DNA of 64,000 nucleotides from Cheilinus undulatus (GCF_018320785.1 NC_054875.1:4829632-4893631); one strand, 5' to 3'. Counted from the stretch's first letter, positions 46,901-57,809 are shown. The notes: generated from the letters alone by a model not told the origin. Program-made: numbers and translations.

Positions 46901-49900
46901 GAACAGATAATGACAGACAATGATTTCTGGAAGTGTTCCTGAGCCCATGCAGTGATTTCCAGTACAGAATCATGCCTGTTTTATTATATTGTATTTTATA
47001 TCCTTCTGCCCAACTTTTGCTCACAGAGATTTCTTCAGATTCTCTGAATCTTTTGATGATATTATGGACTGTAGATGGTGGGATATTCAGTCTTCATCAT
47101 TTCATGTTGAGGGACAATTTTTTAGGAACGGTTTCATATTTTCTAGACACAGTTTTTCATGGTTTTCGAACCTCTGCCCATCTTTATTTCTGAGAGACTC
47201 TGGCCCGTCCACAGTGAGATGAATTCAGGAGTATATGCAAAAGTTTTTTTTATCGTATTGGTGTTTCATCCACAAAGAAACAGCGTTTTGGGTGACTGTA
47301 AACGACACTTTTTGAAAAGAGCTCCCATGAAAAAAATCCATGAATGACTACAGTTTCGTCTCCGTGTGGACAGCCAACCGGATCTTTCTTGAAACACTTA
47401 CGTCACACATAGTGTAGCTCTCTTAAGACGCCTGCATGAGACTGCCCAAAACAGCAATGGCGGGTTACAGGGTTGTGTTCATGCTGCAGAAGCTACTGAG
47501 CTTATTATGGATTTTACAACATCACATGTTCTTAAATCCAACGCGGAGAACAACCAGGAGGGCAACTGGAAGAAAGTTTGTGTCCATTTTCTATGACCTT
47601 TTTCCTCTTTCGGTGTATCTCTGTAGCAGCGTTACAGTGCCACGTACAGGCTTGGCATATGCACTACAGCGTTTTCAGTCGTTTTCAGCGGCTCTGTGCT
47701 TACGTGGATATGTCCTGAAACGTTCCTGTCTTTACGGAAAACTTTTTCAAAACGAAACAGTAGTATATTGTTTATGTCCTCCTTTTATACCCAGTCATGT
47801 TACTGACTTGTTGCCAATTCACCTAAGTTGTTGCAAAATACCAGCTGTTTGTTGCATTAATAACGCTTACTTTTCCAGCCTTTTGTTGCTCTGTCCCTGC
47901 TTTTTTGAGATGTGTTGTTGCCATTAGATTCAAAATGAGCTTGTATTTTTTTCATAAAATGGTAAAATGTCTCAGTTTCCACATCTGACATGTTTTCTAT
48001 GTTGTATTGTGAATTAAATATGGGTTTTATAAGATTTGCAAATAATTGCATTCTGTCTTTATTTACATTTTACACACTGTCCCAACTTTTTTGGAACTGG
48101 GGCTGTAGTTACTTGTTTTACGTTAGTAAAATACTGAAACTAATCCATGACTGCTGGGCTTTATTTGTTGAAAATGTATCTTCGACGTGGTCTCTTTACA
48201 AAGTTAAGATCTAAAATAAAACTCCCATGTCAGTGATCTCATCTTTGTCCCTTTTTCTTATTTGCTGAGCTTAAATGTCAATATCTCTAATAAGATCTAG
48301 TCTGTCAGCGTGTTATCATGAGATAGCACTGTGACTCAGATATCCTGGATTCCTGTAGGCCGCTCTGGAGATTCTTGTCGTATCAGAGGACCTGCATTGA
48401 CTTGCTGACTCGCCTCAGGCATACAATAGTGCTTCTGTTGGCAGATGTCAGAGCTATCTAGGCCTCTTGGACTGCAAGCAACACAGAGCAGGGAGAGGAA
48501 TGCAGACTGAAGGCCTACTTATATGTTGTCTGTGTATAGAAAAAAAAACATTTAGGATACTGAGCACTCATAATGTTTTTATAGGGCAACAAAGGCAAGC
48601 AAAACTGCATCACTCTTTCACTCTTTTTGGCACATTTTAACAAAGTTTTTTTTACTGCTAGAACAGCTGTTTTCAACTGGTCATTCCTCAGGACCCACCT
48701 CCATCTCCTTCAAGTAAAACCGTTACCAAAATGTCAGAAAAAAAATCAAAATTATATAATAAAAATGTCATAGTTTGGATCTTGGATGGAGCAAAACATA
48801 TGACTGAAAAAAGAGGACAAACATAAAGATCATCACAGAAGCTCTGAGTTTATGCATGCATGTACTTTTACTCCATTTTGCCATAACATGCCAGTGTTCA
48901 TTTCTTTGACTAAAACTATGACTAAAAATGTTAATCGACAGCCATGACAACAACTAGACTAAAACTAACAAAAATAGCTCTGTGATGACTAAAATGGACT
49001 AAAAGTCAGTGTTAATTTTGGCAGCTATTTCTAGTTCCAGTCCTTAGATAAAATGTCCTCTAGCTTTAGTCACTTTTTAGTCATTTCTACCATTTTTAGT
49101 TTCAGTCTAGTTTTATCCGACGAAAACTAAATTACATTTTAGTCTACTTTTAGTCATCTTGACAAAAACTAAACTTAAGTTTTGTCAGTTTTAGTGATCA
49201 CAGATCTATTTTTGTAAGTCTTAGTCTAGTTTCTTGCCATGGAATAAAAGGCTGTTGACAAACATTTTTAGTCATAGTTTTAGTCGACAAAATTTACACC
49301 GTAACATGCACATTTTTCTGTTTTCCAGAAACTCAAGCATTGAACAGACTATCATGGAAAAGAACACCGTTATCCCAAGATAGCCAGATAAATAAGTCAA
49401 GATTTCAAGAAATTAACCAAAATTTGCTTGTCATTGCAGCAAAATGGAATAAAATTAAATATAAGTATGTCTTTTTCGGGCTTCCGTACATGAGATGTTT
49501 TTGCAGTGTGTTTCCCCCAGGACATATTCATGACCCACTTTTGGGTCCTGACCCACCAGTTTAGAACCACTTATTTAGGATATCGAGCACTCATAATGCT
49601 TGTAGTTGAGGAACAAATGCAAAGATTACTGGATCGTTATTTGCCCTTTCTTTGTTGTTGTAGTAAACAGAACTGTTGCTGCTAAAACAACCACTGATGC
49701 ATGCCTTAATGTGCTTTAAAGTTTCTTAAATTAGACGTTTTGCACTAGAAAATAATCTATCTTGCGTAAAAAGTGGAGCAAACCCTGTTCGAGTCTAAGA
49801 ATGTGTGACATTTTTAATTTCAGACTTCTAAAAGTAAGTTAAGAGAATTAAGAGTCCAAATTAAAAGAATAAAAGTCCAAGTGAGTAGCCCTTACTGCTC

Positions 49901-50109
49901 AAACACCCTGAAAAGACTGACAATGTCCTACGGTACCTCCTCACCTCTGCACCCGCCCTTCTGTGCCCCCTCCCCGGGTAAACTCACCACACAGTCCCGT
50001 AAGCTCCGGAGCCTATGGGCCTCAGCGCCGTGTATCTCTCCGGGATGTCCCACGTCGTTTTCTGCACCTCCAGCCGCTGGAATCCCGCTCTGACGGGGGG
50101 GCCCTCCAT
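31947..50109 (-). CDS. mapk13: p38-type MAP kinase, p38 delta-like
   Basis: Ser/Thr kinase of the stress-activated p38 class, activated by MKK3/6 on its TGY lip. Exons on the - strand: 50109-49988, 45997-45868, 41773-41715, 41434-41323, 37691-37662, 36893-36846, 35253-35139, 33895-33824, 33676-33597, 33452-33374, 32293-32120, 32008-31947. Sizes 122/130/59/112/30/48/115/72/80/79/174/62 give 360 residues; several (59, 112, 30, 48, 115, 72, 80, 79, 174) are the standard p38 pattern. Motifs: GSGAYGTV loop (33-40), VAIK Lys55, HRD Asp152, DFG 170-172, TGY 182-184, APE following. YMVMPF places Met108 at the gatekeeper, as in gamma and delta; alpha and beta have Thr. The C-terminus ([13 protein letters not shown]) lacks the PDZ-binding ending of gamma. 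Start: the ATG opens [10 protein letters not shown] before the conserved kinase. No break. Large introns carry many transposons. Confidence 0.95.
32334..33330. mobile_element. hAT-like element filling mapk13 intron 10
   Basis: Left end CGGTGATGCTCAAC and right end GGGTTGAGTAACACTG form imperfect inverted repeats. The flanks ATCTAAAC (32326-32333) and ATGTAAAC (33331-33338) agree at 7 of 8. The interior 32410-33270 is a T-rich degenerate minisatellite. The 1080-base intron is 75 bases without the element and one target copy. Confidence 0.85.
33974..35118. mobile_element. piggyBac-like MITE in mapk13 intron 7
   Basis: Flanked by TTAA on both sides (33970-33973, 35119-35122). Inverted ends: CCTCCTGAGACCTG on the left, CAGGGCCTTAGGAGG on the right. 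TTAA targets are the hallmark of piggyBac-type transposition. The interior is AT-rich with recurring AAAATTCC/AAATTTCC motifs and no transposase. Without it the intron would be 94 bases. Confidence 0.82.
34261..34552. mobile_element. Nested TTAA-flanked MITE
   Basis: TTAA at 34257-34260 and 34553-34556. Ends CCCCTTAATGCCTG and CAGGCTTTAATGGG are inverted. It lies inside the larger piggyBac-like element, so it inserted later or is a joined sister element. Confidence 0.7.
35590..35735 (+). repeat. Dispersed repeat shared with 9620-9760
   Basis: See the matching strings described at 9620. It lies in mapk13 intron 6. Confidence 0.55.
36165..36762 (+). mobile_element. pogo/Tigger-type deletion derivative
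   Basis: Both ends carry GCGACTTATAGTCAGGTGCG (36173 and 36719) in the same orientation, not inverted as expected. The right end continues to CCAGAAAAAACAGTA. The body contains only the N-terminal DNA-binding part of a pogo-like transposase. It lies in mapk13 intron 6. Confidence 0.7.
36361..36729 (+). pseudogene. pogo-like transposase N-terminal fragment
   Basis: From ATG at 36361 the frame reads [17 protein letters not shown], then [10 protein letters not shown], an in-frame TAA at 36490-36492, then [20 protein letters not shown], then [15 protein letters not shown] and SIRARTT. This is the CENP-B/pogo helix-turn-helix pair that binds transposon ends. The catalytic DDE domain is absent: the frame stops at 36729 inside the right terminal sequence. 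One stop and the missing catalytic half make it non-functional as a transposase. Confidence 0.85.
38624..39404. mobile_element. hAT-type MITE (GTGTCAAACTC family), 781 bases
   Basis: Starts CAGGGGTGTCAAACTCA and ends TGAGTTTGACACCCCTG, a perfect 17-base inverted repeat. Flanks are ATCTAAAA (38616-38623) and ATCTAAAC (39405-39412), 7/8. The interior is a degenerate array of GGTCAAAATATGAGATAAAA-like units. It lies in mapk13 intron 4. A second, inverted copy lies at 42760. Confidence 0.92.
39520..39960. repeat. Repeat end and TTTTC-rich degenerate array in intron 4
   Basis: GGTGGGTTGGGACCCAAAAGTGGGTCA near 39533 matches, inverted, 49528-49568 in intron 1; both look like single ends of one family. 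The following TTTTCC/GAATTTT-rich stretch is the complement type of the array in intron 7. Confidence 0.45.
40057..40602. mobile_element. MITE with ~30-base inverted repeats
   Basis: Left end ATGCCGCATTCGATTGTACT followed by CGGAACTCGGA; the right end is its inverted counterpart (TCCGAGTTCCGAGTACAATT, then GAACGTAGCAT), about 27 of 31 matching. Target duplication not clear. No coding content. It lies in mapk13 intron 4. Confidence 0.8.
41870..41995 (-). repeat. Inverted fragment of the hAT family at 21275/56859
   Basis: Read on the - strand: GGTTATTGTTCAGGTTAAAA, then GATTTTGCTGACCTCCATGG, GGGCCCCAGAAAACTCC. This matches 21990-22110 and 57575-57690. Truncated at both ends; in mapk13 intron 2. 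Confidence 0.6.
42200..42640 (+). pseudogene. LINE ORF2 fragment (linker between endonuclease and RT)
   Basis: The frame from about 42310 reads KLKKD-type text: [49 protein letters not shown]. This looks like the region between endonuclease and reverse transcriptase in a fish non-LTR element. It has a direct duplication of AGCTAGAAGTTGTGAGC-like text and neither catalytic domain. It lies in mapk13 intron 2. Confidence 0.55.
42760..43481. mobile_element. hAT-type MITE (GTGTCAAACTC family), inverted copy
   Basis: Starts CACAGGTGTCAAACTCA and ends TGAGTTTGACACCCCTG. Perfect 8-base target duplication ATATAAGA (42752-42759 and 43482-43489). The interior has TTTTGACCTTTTGAACT-like units, the complement of those at 38624-39404, so the two copies face each other in mapk13. 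Confidence 0.92.
43764..45184. mobile_element. hAT-like element with T-rich interior, 1421 bases
   Basis: Perfect 8-base target duplication CCCTAAAG (43756-43763 and 45185-45192). Ends CAGGGGTCATCAA and TTGAGGATCAGTG are imperfect inverted repeats. The interior 43920-44945 is a long T-rich minisatellite. It lies in mapk13 intron 2. Confidence 0.9.
46228..46960 (-). pseudogene. Tc1-like transposase remnant
   Basis: On the - strand, the upstream piece reads [36 protein letters not shown] (the second acidic box of Tc1 DDE/D enzymes). The downstream piece reads [13 protein letters not shown] (third catalytic box region), [28 protein letters not shown] at the C-terminus. The two are separated by frame breaks between about 46453 and 46622, and the N-terminal DNA-binding domains are not intact. 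Non-functional. Confidence 0.85.
47226..47778. mobile_element. Probable nested insertion in the Tc1-type element
   Basis: This stretch interrupts otherwise continuous Tc1-element text (GAGAGACTCTGGCCC... on the left, TTTTATACCCAGTCATGTTACTG on the right, inferred from family knowledge). It holds GTTTTCAGTCGTTTTCAGC motifs and a 163-codon open frame with no recognised domain. Ends not defined. Confidence 0.45.
48900..49301. repeat. Miniature element with TTTTAGTC/GACTAAAA motifs
   Basis: From 49007 (CAGTGTTAATTTTGGC) to about 49301 (AAAATTTACACCG) the ends are imperfect inverted repeats, and the interior is TTTAGTC-type degenerate units. The left flank (48900-49006) carries the complement motifs. 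Target duplication not found. Confidence 0.55.
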
Positions 50110-50330
50110 GTTGTTTCAGTTTCAGGCACTCCCGTGGAAATAAAGTGATTTTACAGCCGTGGAGTTTCAACCTTACAGGCAGGTGAGATCTTGAAGTGTA
50201 AAGGTAAGAGCAGCAGGGAAACGCCCCCCAACCCCCACCCCTCCTGCTCTGCCTCCTCCTCTCGCGAGCAAGTTACATATGAGCTGTCAATCACACGTGG
50301 ACGACTGTAGAACGATTGGATCAGTGGAAA
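50110..50330 (-). promoter_or_regulatory. mapk13: mapk13 leader and proximal promoter region
   Basis: The 220 bases upstream of the start codon are GC-richer than the surroundings, with a run of CCCCCCAACCCCCACCCC-type text (50223-50242, + strand), a TCTCGCGAG palindrome near 50261-50269, and no clear TATA box. TCTCGCGAGA-like palindromes are known promoter elements in vertebrates; function here is inferred. Confidence 0.45.
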
Positions 50331-50339
50331 GTGAACCGA

Positions 50340-52560
50340 ATTAAGAACAGCACATTAAACACCGTGGTAAAATGTTGGGACGATTTTCAACGTCAGCTGT
50401 CTTGCCATAACTTGAAGGAGAAAGTCCAACACATGACACGATGTTCGCCATCATTTCAGGAGAATTAAAAGTTGTTTCATGTTCACAGTTTTAACCATAA
50501 GACTCAAATATTTTGCATTTTAAAGGTTTTATAAATCCATGTCTACAATGTGAAGCAATGCTTCCCAATGCGCTGATTTGTGAATCAAAAGCTTCACAGT
50601 GCTCATGCTAACATATACACTGTTTGACCCTGTTATCCATTACCAAATATATGCAGGAGTGCATGTACAAAATGACTCATTGACTCCCTAATGATCCCTG
50701 GTGAATGTGACAGGATTTATTTATTTATTTCAAGAGTTTACATTGAGCTGCTTTCTCTAAGTCTGTAAAGGTTGATTATTAAGATGATATTTTGAATTGT
50801 CTCAAGATAAAACTGCTTTAATTTCTGTTCAGATTGAATTATGGGCTTCTACAGGCAGAGAGGACAGTAAAAAGAAAGTTTAATTTTCACAAATTACTCT
50901 TGGTGTGAACACTGAACTGTCTGTGATTTTTTATGGTTAAATGAAACATTTAAAGATGACATTTTTGTTACATTTCCCATCCTAGGATAGTGGATATACA
51001 GTATAGAGTCTGAAAAACAAGTGGATATACTCCATTGACCTTCATATAAGCTGCACTACGACTCTGCTGGCCTTTTCATGAACTTTCTACTTGTTGATAC
51101 CTTGTCTTTTGCATGCATTAAGACAAAAACAATTATTTCGGCTGTGCAGAAGATATACAGTGGATATCCACTGCATGGCAGGTTATTTACTTTACTTAAA
51201 CAATAATTGTTTTCAGTTTTATGTTTGAATCTAATTCTCAATCACCCAAAAAGGATGCAGTCCCTTCCCGGAAAGACAGTAAAATCAGCGCAATTGCGAA
51301 AATAAGTAATTATTTTGACTGGTTTTGTGCCAATAGTGCATAGTATGATTGCATCAAAAGTTCGGAAGTCTGCTGACTCTGAACTTTATGACTTTAAAAT
51401 GAGAATTTGCAAAATCCCTCGTAATTTTCCTCATCTCATGCTTGCCCCTCCCACTGATGTGACGTCAAATCAATGACAGCATGGCGTTTTTATTTTGGCG
51501 TATCTTAGCTATATGGTTTTTTATTTGCTCACTGCATTTCTAACTTTACCATTGTGTCCCAGTAACCCTAAATTCATCCTACAAAGTCCCCACTCTGACC
51601 AGCAGGTGGCAGTCATGCGTCATTCTGACAGGTCTAGACAAGGAGGAGACTCATTGTTCATTTTTATCTCACAAGACTTCAAGACCTGAATTCAAATTCA
51701 TTTTTTTTAGATTTTCGGCTAGCTTTGAATAAATCAATGACAACAAACAGAAATATAACTTGAGAAATCTAAGACGTAATTCATCAGAAGTGTACTACAT
51801 TTAAACGACAAAGGGCTGAAAAACCGTCAGCATTTTTAAATGTTTTACCATGTTTCTTTTCCCCCCAATAACTTAATAATGTAAATCCAAGTTTTTGTCT
51901 CAAAGACTTTTAACACGTCCGTGTTTCTCTATATGTAAGCCTGCTGTCTGTTTGAACCGGTCACATTGTTGAGAGGTTCAGCCGGTGTAAAGTCAGCCGA
52001 GGTGAGAGCGACATCACCGGAAAGATTTTTCAAAATAAAACCCTTTTGTCTCACACCAAAGGATCTTTGGGGAAAGTACATCAAACTTGCAGCAGTCTTT
52101 GTTCACTCTGTGCCAAAATGAACATTTGTAAATGCATTTTTCTCCAAATTTAACATGCGTTAAAATAAACAGAAAATATGAAAGAATGCTGCAAAACTGT
52201 TTAGTTTAAATGTGTGTGTCTATATCTGAAAAGCAATAATGTACCAAATATTTGTATAATTTCAAAATGAAGACTCATGTGTAAGCAGTATTTACTGTAA
52301 GCATAGAAAGTACTGAGCATATGCAAATCTAAAGTATTTCTCATTTTGTTGAGATTAATTTAATGAAGTTTGGAGTCAAATTAAAGTGAAATTGTTGCTC
52401 ACTTACCACAAATATATCAAATATGGGTATATATTTTCTGTTTACGTTCTTTTTTGTATTCGTCTGGCTTATATTCATTAACCATGCACTTTTTTAAATC
52501 ACCCTATAAAAAAATGGAATACTGAATAAACCATAAGAGTTTGCCTGATCATGGTTTAGT
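50340..52560. other. Intergenic, no gene recognised
   Basis: AT-rich sequence without an exon, transposase or structured repeat that can be supported. Confidence 0.45.
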
Positions 52561-52575
52561 ACTAAATGATGCCAA

Positions 52576-52994
52576 CAGGGGCGCAGCTAGAGATTTAGGG
52601 CCCCTAGAAAGAATATTACACAGGACCCCCCTTAACCGGCTAGCCAAGCAGCAAATATTGCCTCATTTTTACAGATATCACTGCATTTTAATGTATTTTT
52701 TAAACATAATATCCCCGTTTATGAGCAATATCTTTACTAAATTTACCTGCATTGTTTTGCATCGCTGGATATTTTTAGGGGAGGAGCAGGCCCCCCCCCC
52801 CATTGAATTTCACTCTATCTGATACAAATTTCAGTCTGTTGACCTATTCATTTTGTCACTTTTGATTCAATACAAACACTAAATACTAAGAAAAATAAAT
52901 AAAAACACACTTTTCATTGCAGGCTTCTCAAGGCCCTCTTCCTACTGTGGGCCCAGGTAATCAGTACCCTGCCCCCCCCCCCGCCACGCCCCTG
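52576..52994. mobile_element. hAT-type MITE, 419 bases
   Basis: Starts CAGGGGCGCAGCTAG and ends GCCACGCCCCTG. Flanks GATGCCAA (52568-52575) and GATGCCAG (52995-53002) agree at 7 of 8. The interior has a C run near both ends. Confidence 0.85.
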
Positions 52995-53499
52995 GATGCC
53001 AGTATAGGGATTTTGCATCCTAAACACTGAAGGCGGTTTTCATCCCATACACCTGCCCTGTCCTGTTAAAAAGTGTAAATTATAGGTGGTTAATAATTCC
53101 CCTTGCCATAACTTGAAATAATTTTCACACTTTGACTACTTTAATTGTGTAAATGCAGCTTGTAATGTGCTTTTATGAATTTCCAGTGGTGCTTTGTGCA
53201 GCATGAGCGCCCTCTGCTGGAACCCCTGCAGACTGGAGCGGTGCAGCCCGTGTGTCTTTGCTATTCTGCACTCTGCTGTCTCTCTCAGTGGTAAGTTGAT
53301 TTTTGATAAACTCTGCAGAAATACTTGTCTTTGCCCTGTTTTCTAAAACCATAGCGCCACTTTTTATCTTTGTGATAAATTTACCCAGATTTAGCTAAAT
53401 TATTTGCATGCTTTAGCTTTCTTTGAGACCTCATAAGCCTCTGTTGTTATCAGAATGAACGCTGTGCTGGTGTCAAAAGTGAAATAGTGTCTCTTTTGC

Positions 53500-53936
53500 G
53501 TGTAATTTGTAAATATAATTCGTATTTTTCTGTCAGCGCACATTGGGCATGCTCTCGGACTTTATTTTGAAGGCCTTGGCGCCGTACTTCCTGTCCCAGC
53601 CTGTGTGATTGTAGCAGCTTGTCTCTGTCGTGTCGCCGCTGTCTCTGTTGTTGAAGTCTGTCAGATACCGAGCGGACCGAGCGGAGAGCTGCAGCAGGAC
53701 AGATACTGACACAGTCTGAGTGTTTCTGAGAGGAGGAACTCCTTTCCTCTGGGCTGTCCTGACTCCACACTGCTGGTTTCTTTACTCACGAGTGAAACTT
53801 TACGGAAAAAGGAGGAAAACTTCGGAGTGGAGTGGAGTGGAGCTGCCGGAGCCCATCAGTGACTTTGTGCCTGCTGGCGTGGATGTGAGGAGGCTTCAGC
53901 ATGCTCGGCTGATCCAGGCTCCTCACTGACGAACAG
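53500..53936 (+). other. Candidate non-coding first exon of a + strand gene
   Basis: The block is GC- and CpG-richer than its surroundings, contains no long conserved ORF, and ends GACGAACAG before GTGAGT, a near-consensus donor. It carries a GGAGT tandem run at 53823-53840. It would be transcribed away from mapk13, about 3.4 kb from its start. The downstream coding part is not visible. Identity unknown. Confidence 0.35.
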
Positions 53937-54079
53937 GTGAGTTTACTGCTGGTTTGGAGAAAAGTTTAAAGTGCTTTATGAGTGAAACACGTGGGAGTTT
54001 TCCTTTAAAACACGAGAAATCTGCAGAACATGACATTTTAACAACCACTCAAACACTCTCAGACACACTGGTTTGGGCT

Positions 54080-55290
54080 AGGGCTGGGCGATATGGAAGT
54101 ATCATGTTGGTTTTGTAGATTAACGGTGATATGAGGTTCAAAAACACGCTTTATCCTACCTTTGGGCTTTTTAAAAAAATTTCTACACACCGTCTAAATT
54201 TGACTAAAAACTGGCAATTTGTGGCAATGATCAAATCTTTATTTTACTGCTCATTGCTATCAAAAAATACAGAAACATGATCCCCAGTCATAATTTTAAA
54301 AAGTTAAAGGAGCAGTCATACACACCTTTTATTGTCCTTTTTAAAATGTCAATTCAAAAGAAGCTGAACAAATATTGGCTGCATTTCATTATTTTTACTC
54401 TTAAATACCATGTGATTGAAAATGATTATATTTTCATCGTTGTAGTGATCAAAAAGTTAAAAAGTGTAGAAACTTGTGTTACCAAAAGAGAGAAAAAGAT
54501 GTCTAAATTGCACAAATTCATCTGCGAGATTTGGAGTAATGGATGTAAGTGGTGAGTAGCGAGATAAACCCAATGTTGCCAATGTTTTTGCCCAAAATTT
54601 GATTATTAAAAACAACATTTTGCTCAATATTGGAACTTTAAGACTTCTATTCTTTGTTTCCATGGTATTACAGTAGAGATGTACTGATTGCACGAATTAG
54701 GGCCAATGCACAGTGCCAACATTTTCCCCTCTGTGTCGCCATAGAAACACAAAGAGCTGGTCCAACGTATCAGGGCTTCTGTCCAGTCATGGATCTTTTC
54801 TCTAAATCAGCTGTGAGGTGTGCTGAATGCCAGAATTAAATTGTTTTGCAAAAAATATATATATTTGCTACTGACATTTGTTTATGCACATGTTACTGCC
54901 AATGTCAGCTGATACTGATGTTGAACTGATGCATCTGTGCACCCCTATATCACAGAGATATTGGCAGGGATGCATCAGTTCAACATCCCTTTGACAAAGG
55001 TCTGCTTTGGTCGATAATGCTGGCATTTCATCCAGAGAATCCAATATCGATTCTCAGAATGATTCGGCTGCTAGCATTACCTGCTATCCACACCTAGTGG
55101 TGTTGTGACTCGTGGATGGGCGGAAACCGTCATAACTAAGCACGTGGGGGGACTTTCAAATTAAAAGCATAAGGTAAAAATGGCGATTAATATCGATGTT
55201 TATCCTTTCAATCGATTTGACTGAATGATTGCTCAAACAGTCGATATATCGATCCAGATCGATGAATCGTTATACCCCTACTAACTGCTG
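54080..55290. repeat. Cluster of miniature-element fragments
   Basis: TAGGGCTGGGCGATATGG at 54082 is an element end without a partner. 54674-54950 has GAGATGTACTGATTGC and GAACTGATGCATCTGTGCAC as possible inverted ends. 55180-55285 has repeated TCGAT motifs and ends TCGTTATACCCCTA. No gene recognised. Confidence 0.4.
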
Positions 55291-55835
55291 CGATCCTGAA
55301 CAGCCCTGAAAGTCTTTGGAAATATGACAGAGCAGTTTACTTAGGGAAATTCAAAAGCATAAAGGCTAAACCTAGGGCCAGTATAAACTAACAGCACTGA
55401 CACTGACTGGTAAAATCACTAATAACACCAGCTGATTTAATGGTGGAGATTATCTCCTTGGAGATAAAAATTATTGATCACGGAGAATGCACCTGCTAAC
55501 ACCAAAATGAGAGTCAACCTCACAGCAAAGCAGTTCATACTGATGAAGAATATGCTCTATGCATCTTTTAGGAACACCTCAAACTGTCAGAGGGGAACAC
55601 TAACTCGGGTGATAACTTCACTCATGGTGCAGGAGTGTCCAACATAAAAAACAACAACAATCCTCTAGAAATGTGAGCAGAAGAACCCGGCAGGGATTAC
55701 TGTACAGCAGACAACATCCAAACACAACCTAACACACTTAATTAGTCTGTGCCCAAGGGCATGATGGGAAACAACAGCTGTTTTATGGAAGTGATGTGGA
55801 GTCATTCTCTCCCTTTGTGCTACTATGTAGTCGGC

Positions 55836-56230
55836 AGAGGTGGATAAAGTACAACAGCACTCAAGTAAACGTACAGATACTGATTAAAACTTTCTTAAGT
55901 AGAACTAAAATCACTAATTTCAAAAGGTACTAAAAAAGTACAAGTACCAAAAACACCTACTCAGTTTGAGTAAATGTAATTAGTTCCTTTCCATTCTTGC
56001 ATCCATCAGAGAATAGATTTATTATTGTGCAGAACATGCGACCTGTTTGACAAACTCTGGTCTGATTTTATGATAAAACATGAGATGAAATGTTAGCAGA
56101 GTGAAGGAGTTACACTGAAAGAAGTCATAAAAACTAAACACAGGTAATAACACTGACCAATGCTTTTTTTCCAGATGTTATTTGTTTTTATAGGTTTCAA
56201 TATCAGCTCTGATTTTTTACTGCTGCATCT
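55836..56230. repeat. Fragment of a miniature hAT-type element
   Basis: Starts CAGAGGTGGATAAAGTAC followed by ACTCAAGTAAA/AGTACAAGTACC motifs, a common fish element end. The right end was not located. Confidence 0.4.
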
Positions 56231-56858
56231 CAAAATAAAAGTATTTGATTTTAATGATATATGGCCCTAGATAAAGGAGAATACATAAAATGAAATAAGC
56301 ATTTCAATCAGAATAATTTGTGGTCAATAGTCACATTACTTAGTGGCTAGTGATCAGCAGTATTGGCTAAATCAACATAAACTACACTGATTTAAACCAT
56401 ACTGCCTTACCCTATATTTCACATGTATATTTGTCCATGAATCTTACAATTTCAATCCTATTTCCCAGCCCTACCACTCACACACACATTGTTTTGGTCT
56501 GTGGTGAACACTGGGCTTTAGCCCACACACACACTCACCATGCACACACTCTTTTGTCAGCTGATGCAGGAATGTGTGAGAGCCAAATGTCAAATGCCTT
56601 GTTCACCTGCTAGCGCTCTGCTGCACACAGCTGCCTATTTACTACCTCATTGAGACAACAGGAATCATCTTGTTTGGACAAAGTTCACTGAACTTTACTG
56701 AAGTTGAACGGCTTTTTACACCTCTAAGTGTTTCTGGATGGTTCTGCCATTGCTGGGAGGGCGGACAGGGTCTGTTTATTATGTTTGGGGTGAAAAAGAG
56801 GAGCTACACTAGCTATTTAAAGATGAAGATGATGAGCTTCTTTATGTGCTCTTTAGAA

Positions 56859-57801
56859 CAGGGGTTCTCAACGTTGGGGTTGGGACCCCATTTGGGGTCA
56901 TGAGACACTGAGAGGGGTCTCTAGATACCATTAAAAAACTAGGAATATTTTAAAAATTACACTTACACTAATTTTGCTAAATTTTAACCCATTTTCATCA
57001 CTTTTTCCCACCTTTATTATCAATTTTAACACATTTTTGAAACTTTAAACCCATTTTTTGTCAGTTTTAAACCCTTTCCACCACTTTTTTTCTGCCTGTT
57101 TGGCCACTTCTAAACAAATCTTGCAACTCTCTGCCCATTGTTGGCTCTGTTGACACATTATTGCCGCTATTAAGCCACATTTCATAATTTGATATGCCCA
57201 TTTTTGCCAGTTGCAGGATTTTTCTGCCTCAGCTTACCCTTTTGTGCCATTTTTTTAAATACATTTTTATCCCATTTCACCAAATTTCAACCATTGCCAC
57301 TTTAACACCATTTCAGCCATGTTTGAATCCCCCTTCACCACTTAATATGGCCATTTAGCCAATTTAACCCTTTTTTGTGATTTTGCAATATTTATCAATT
57401 TTCTTGGTATTTCTAACCCATTTCTGCTACTTTTAAAATCCAATTTCACAATTTTTGCCGTTACTAACCCATTGTAATGTATTTTAATTCTGTTCTGAAC
57501 AAAAGGATGTACATTTTAAAAGAGGGCTACTTACTACACGAATGAATTGGAGTTTGTTTCTTTGATAAGAGTGGTTATTATTCAGGTTAAATATAAAATA
57601 TCACAGCATAACTTTACAATAAATCATGATTTTGCTGGCCCCCAGTTTGGCTGGGCCCCAGAAAGCTCTCCCGTTATCCCCCCTAATGGGCGGCCTTGTC
57701 TGCACATGACTGTGTTCAGCCACCTTCAGGTACAGTGGGGGTCTCCAGTCTCTGGCACCTTTATTTTGGGGGCGGTGGGCTGAAAAGGTTGAGAAGCGGG
57801 G
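56859..57801. mobile_element. hAT-like element with T-rich interior, 943 bases
   Basis: Left end CAGGGGTTCTCAACGTT, right end AAGGTTGAGAAGCGGGG. Flanks CTTTAGAA (56851-56858) and CTTTAGAT (57802-57809), 7/8. The interior 56940-57500 is a T-rich minisatellite. The right third matches 21275-22246 (CCCCAGAAA..., CAGGTACAGTGGGG). Confidence 0.88.
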
Positions 57802-57809
57802 CTTTAGAT

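Larger units (their letters stand above)
46107..48105. mobile_element. Tc1/mariner-type element in mapk13 intron 1
   Basis: Left end ACAGCCCCAATTCCAAAAAA and right end TTTTTTGGAACTGGGGCTGT are inverted and bounded by TA dinucleotides (46105-46106, 48106-48107). A second inner inverted pair lies at 46196-46218 and 47891-47913 (CATCTCAAAAAA, G[C/T]AGGGACAG). It encodes a decayed transposase on the - strand and carries a nested insertion near 47226-47778. Confidence 0.88.

Noticed and set aside
47436-47927. 163-codon open frame on the + strand
   Set aside because: It spans the junction between a nested insert and the Tc1-type element, has no recognised domain, and its last part is known element sequence.
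31947-50109. Calling the kinase mapk12 or mapk14
   Set aside because: The Met gatekeeper excludes the alpha/beta pattern, and the C-terminus lacks the short PDZ-binding ending of gamma (mapk12). A phylogeny would be needed to make the delta call final.
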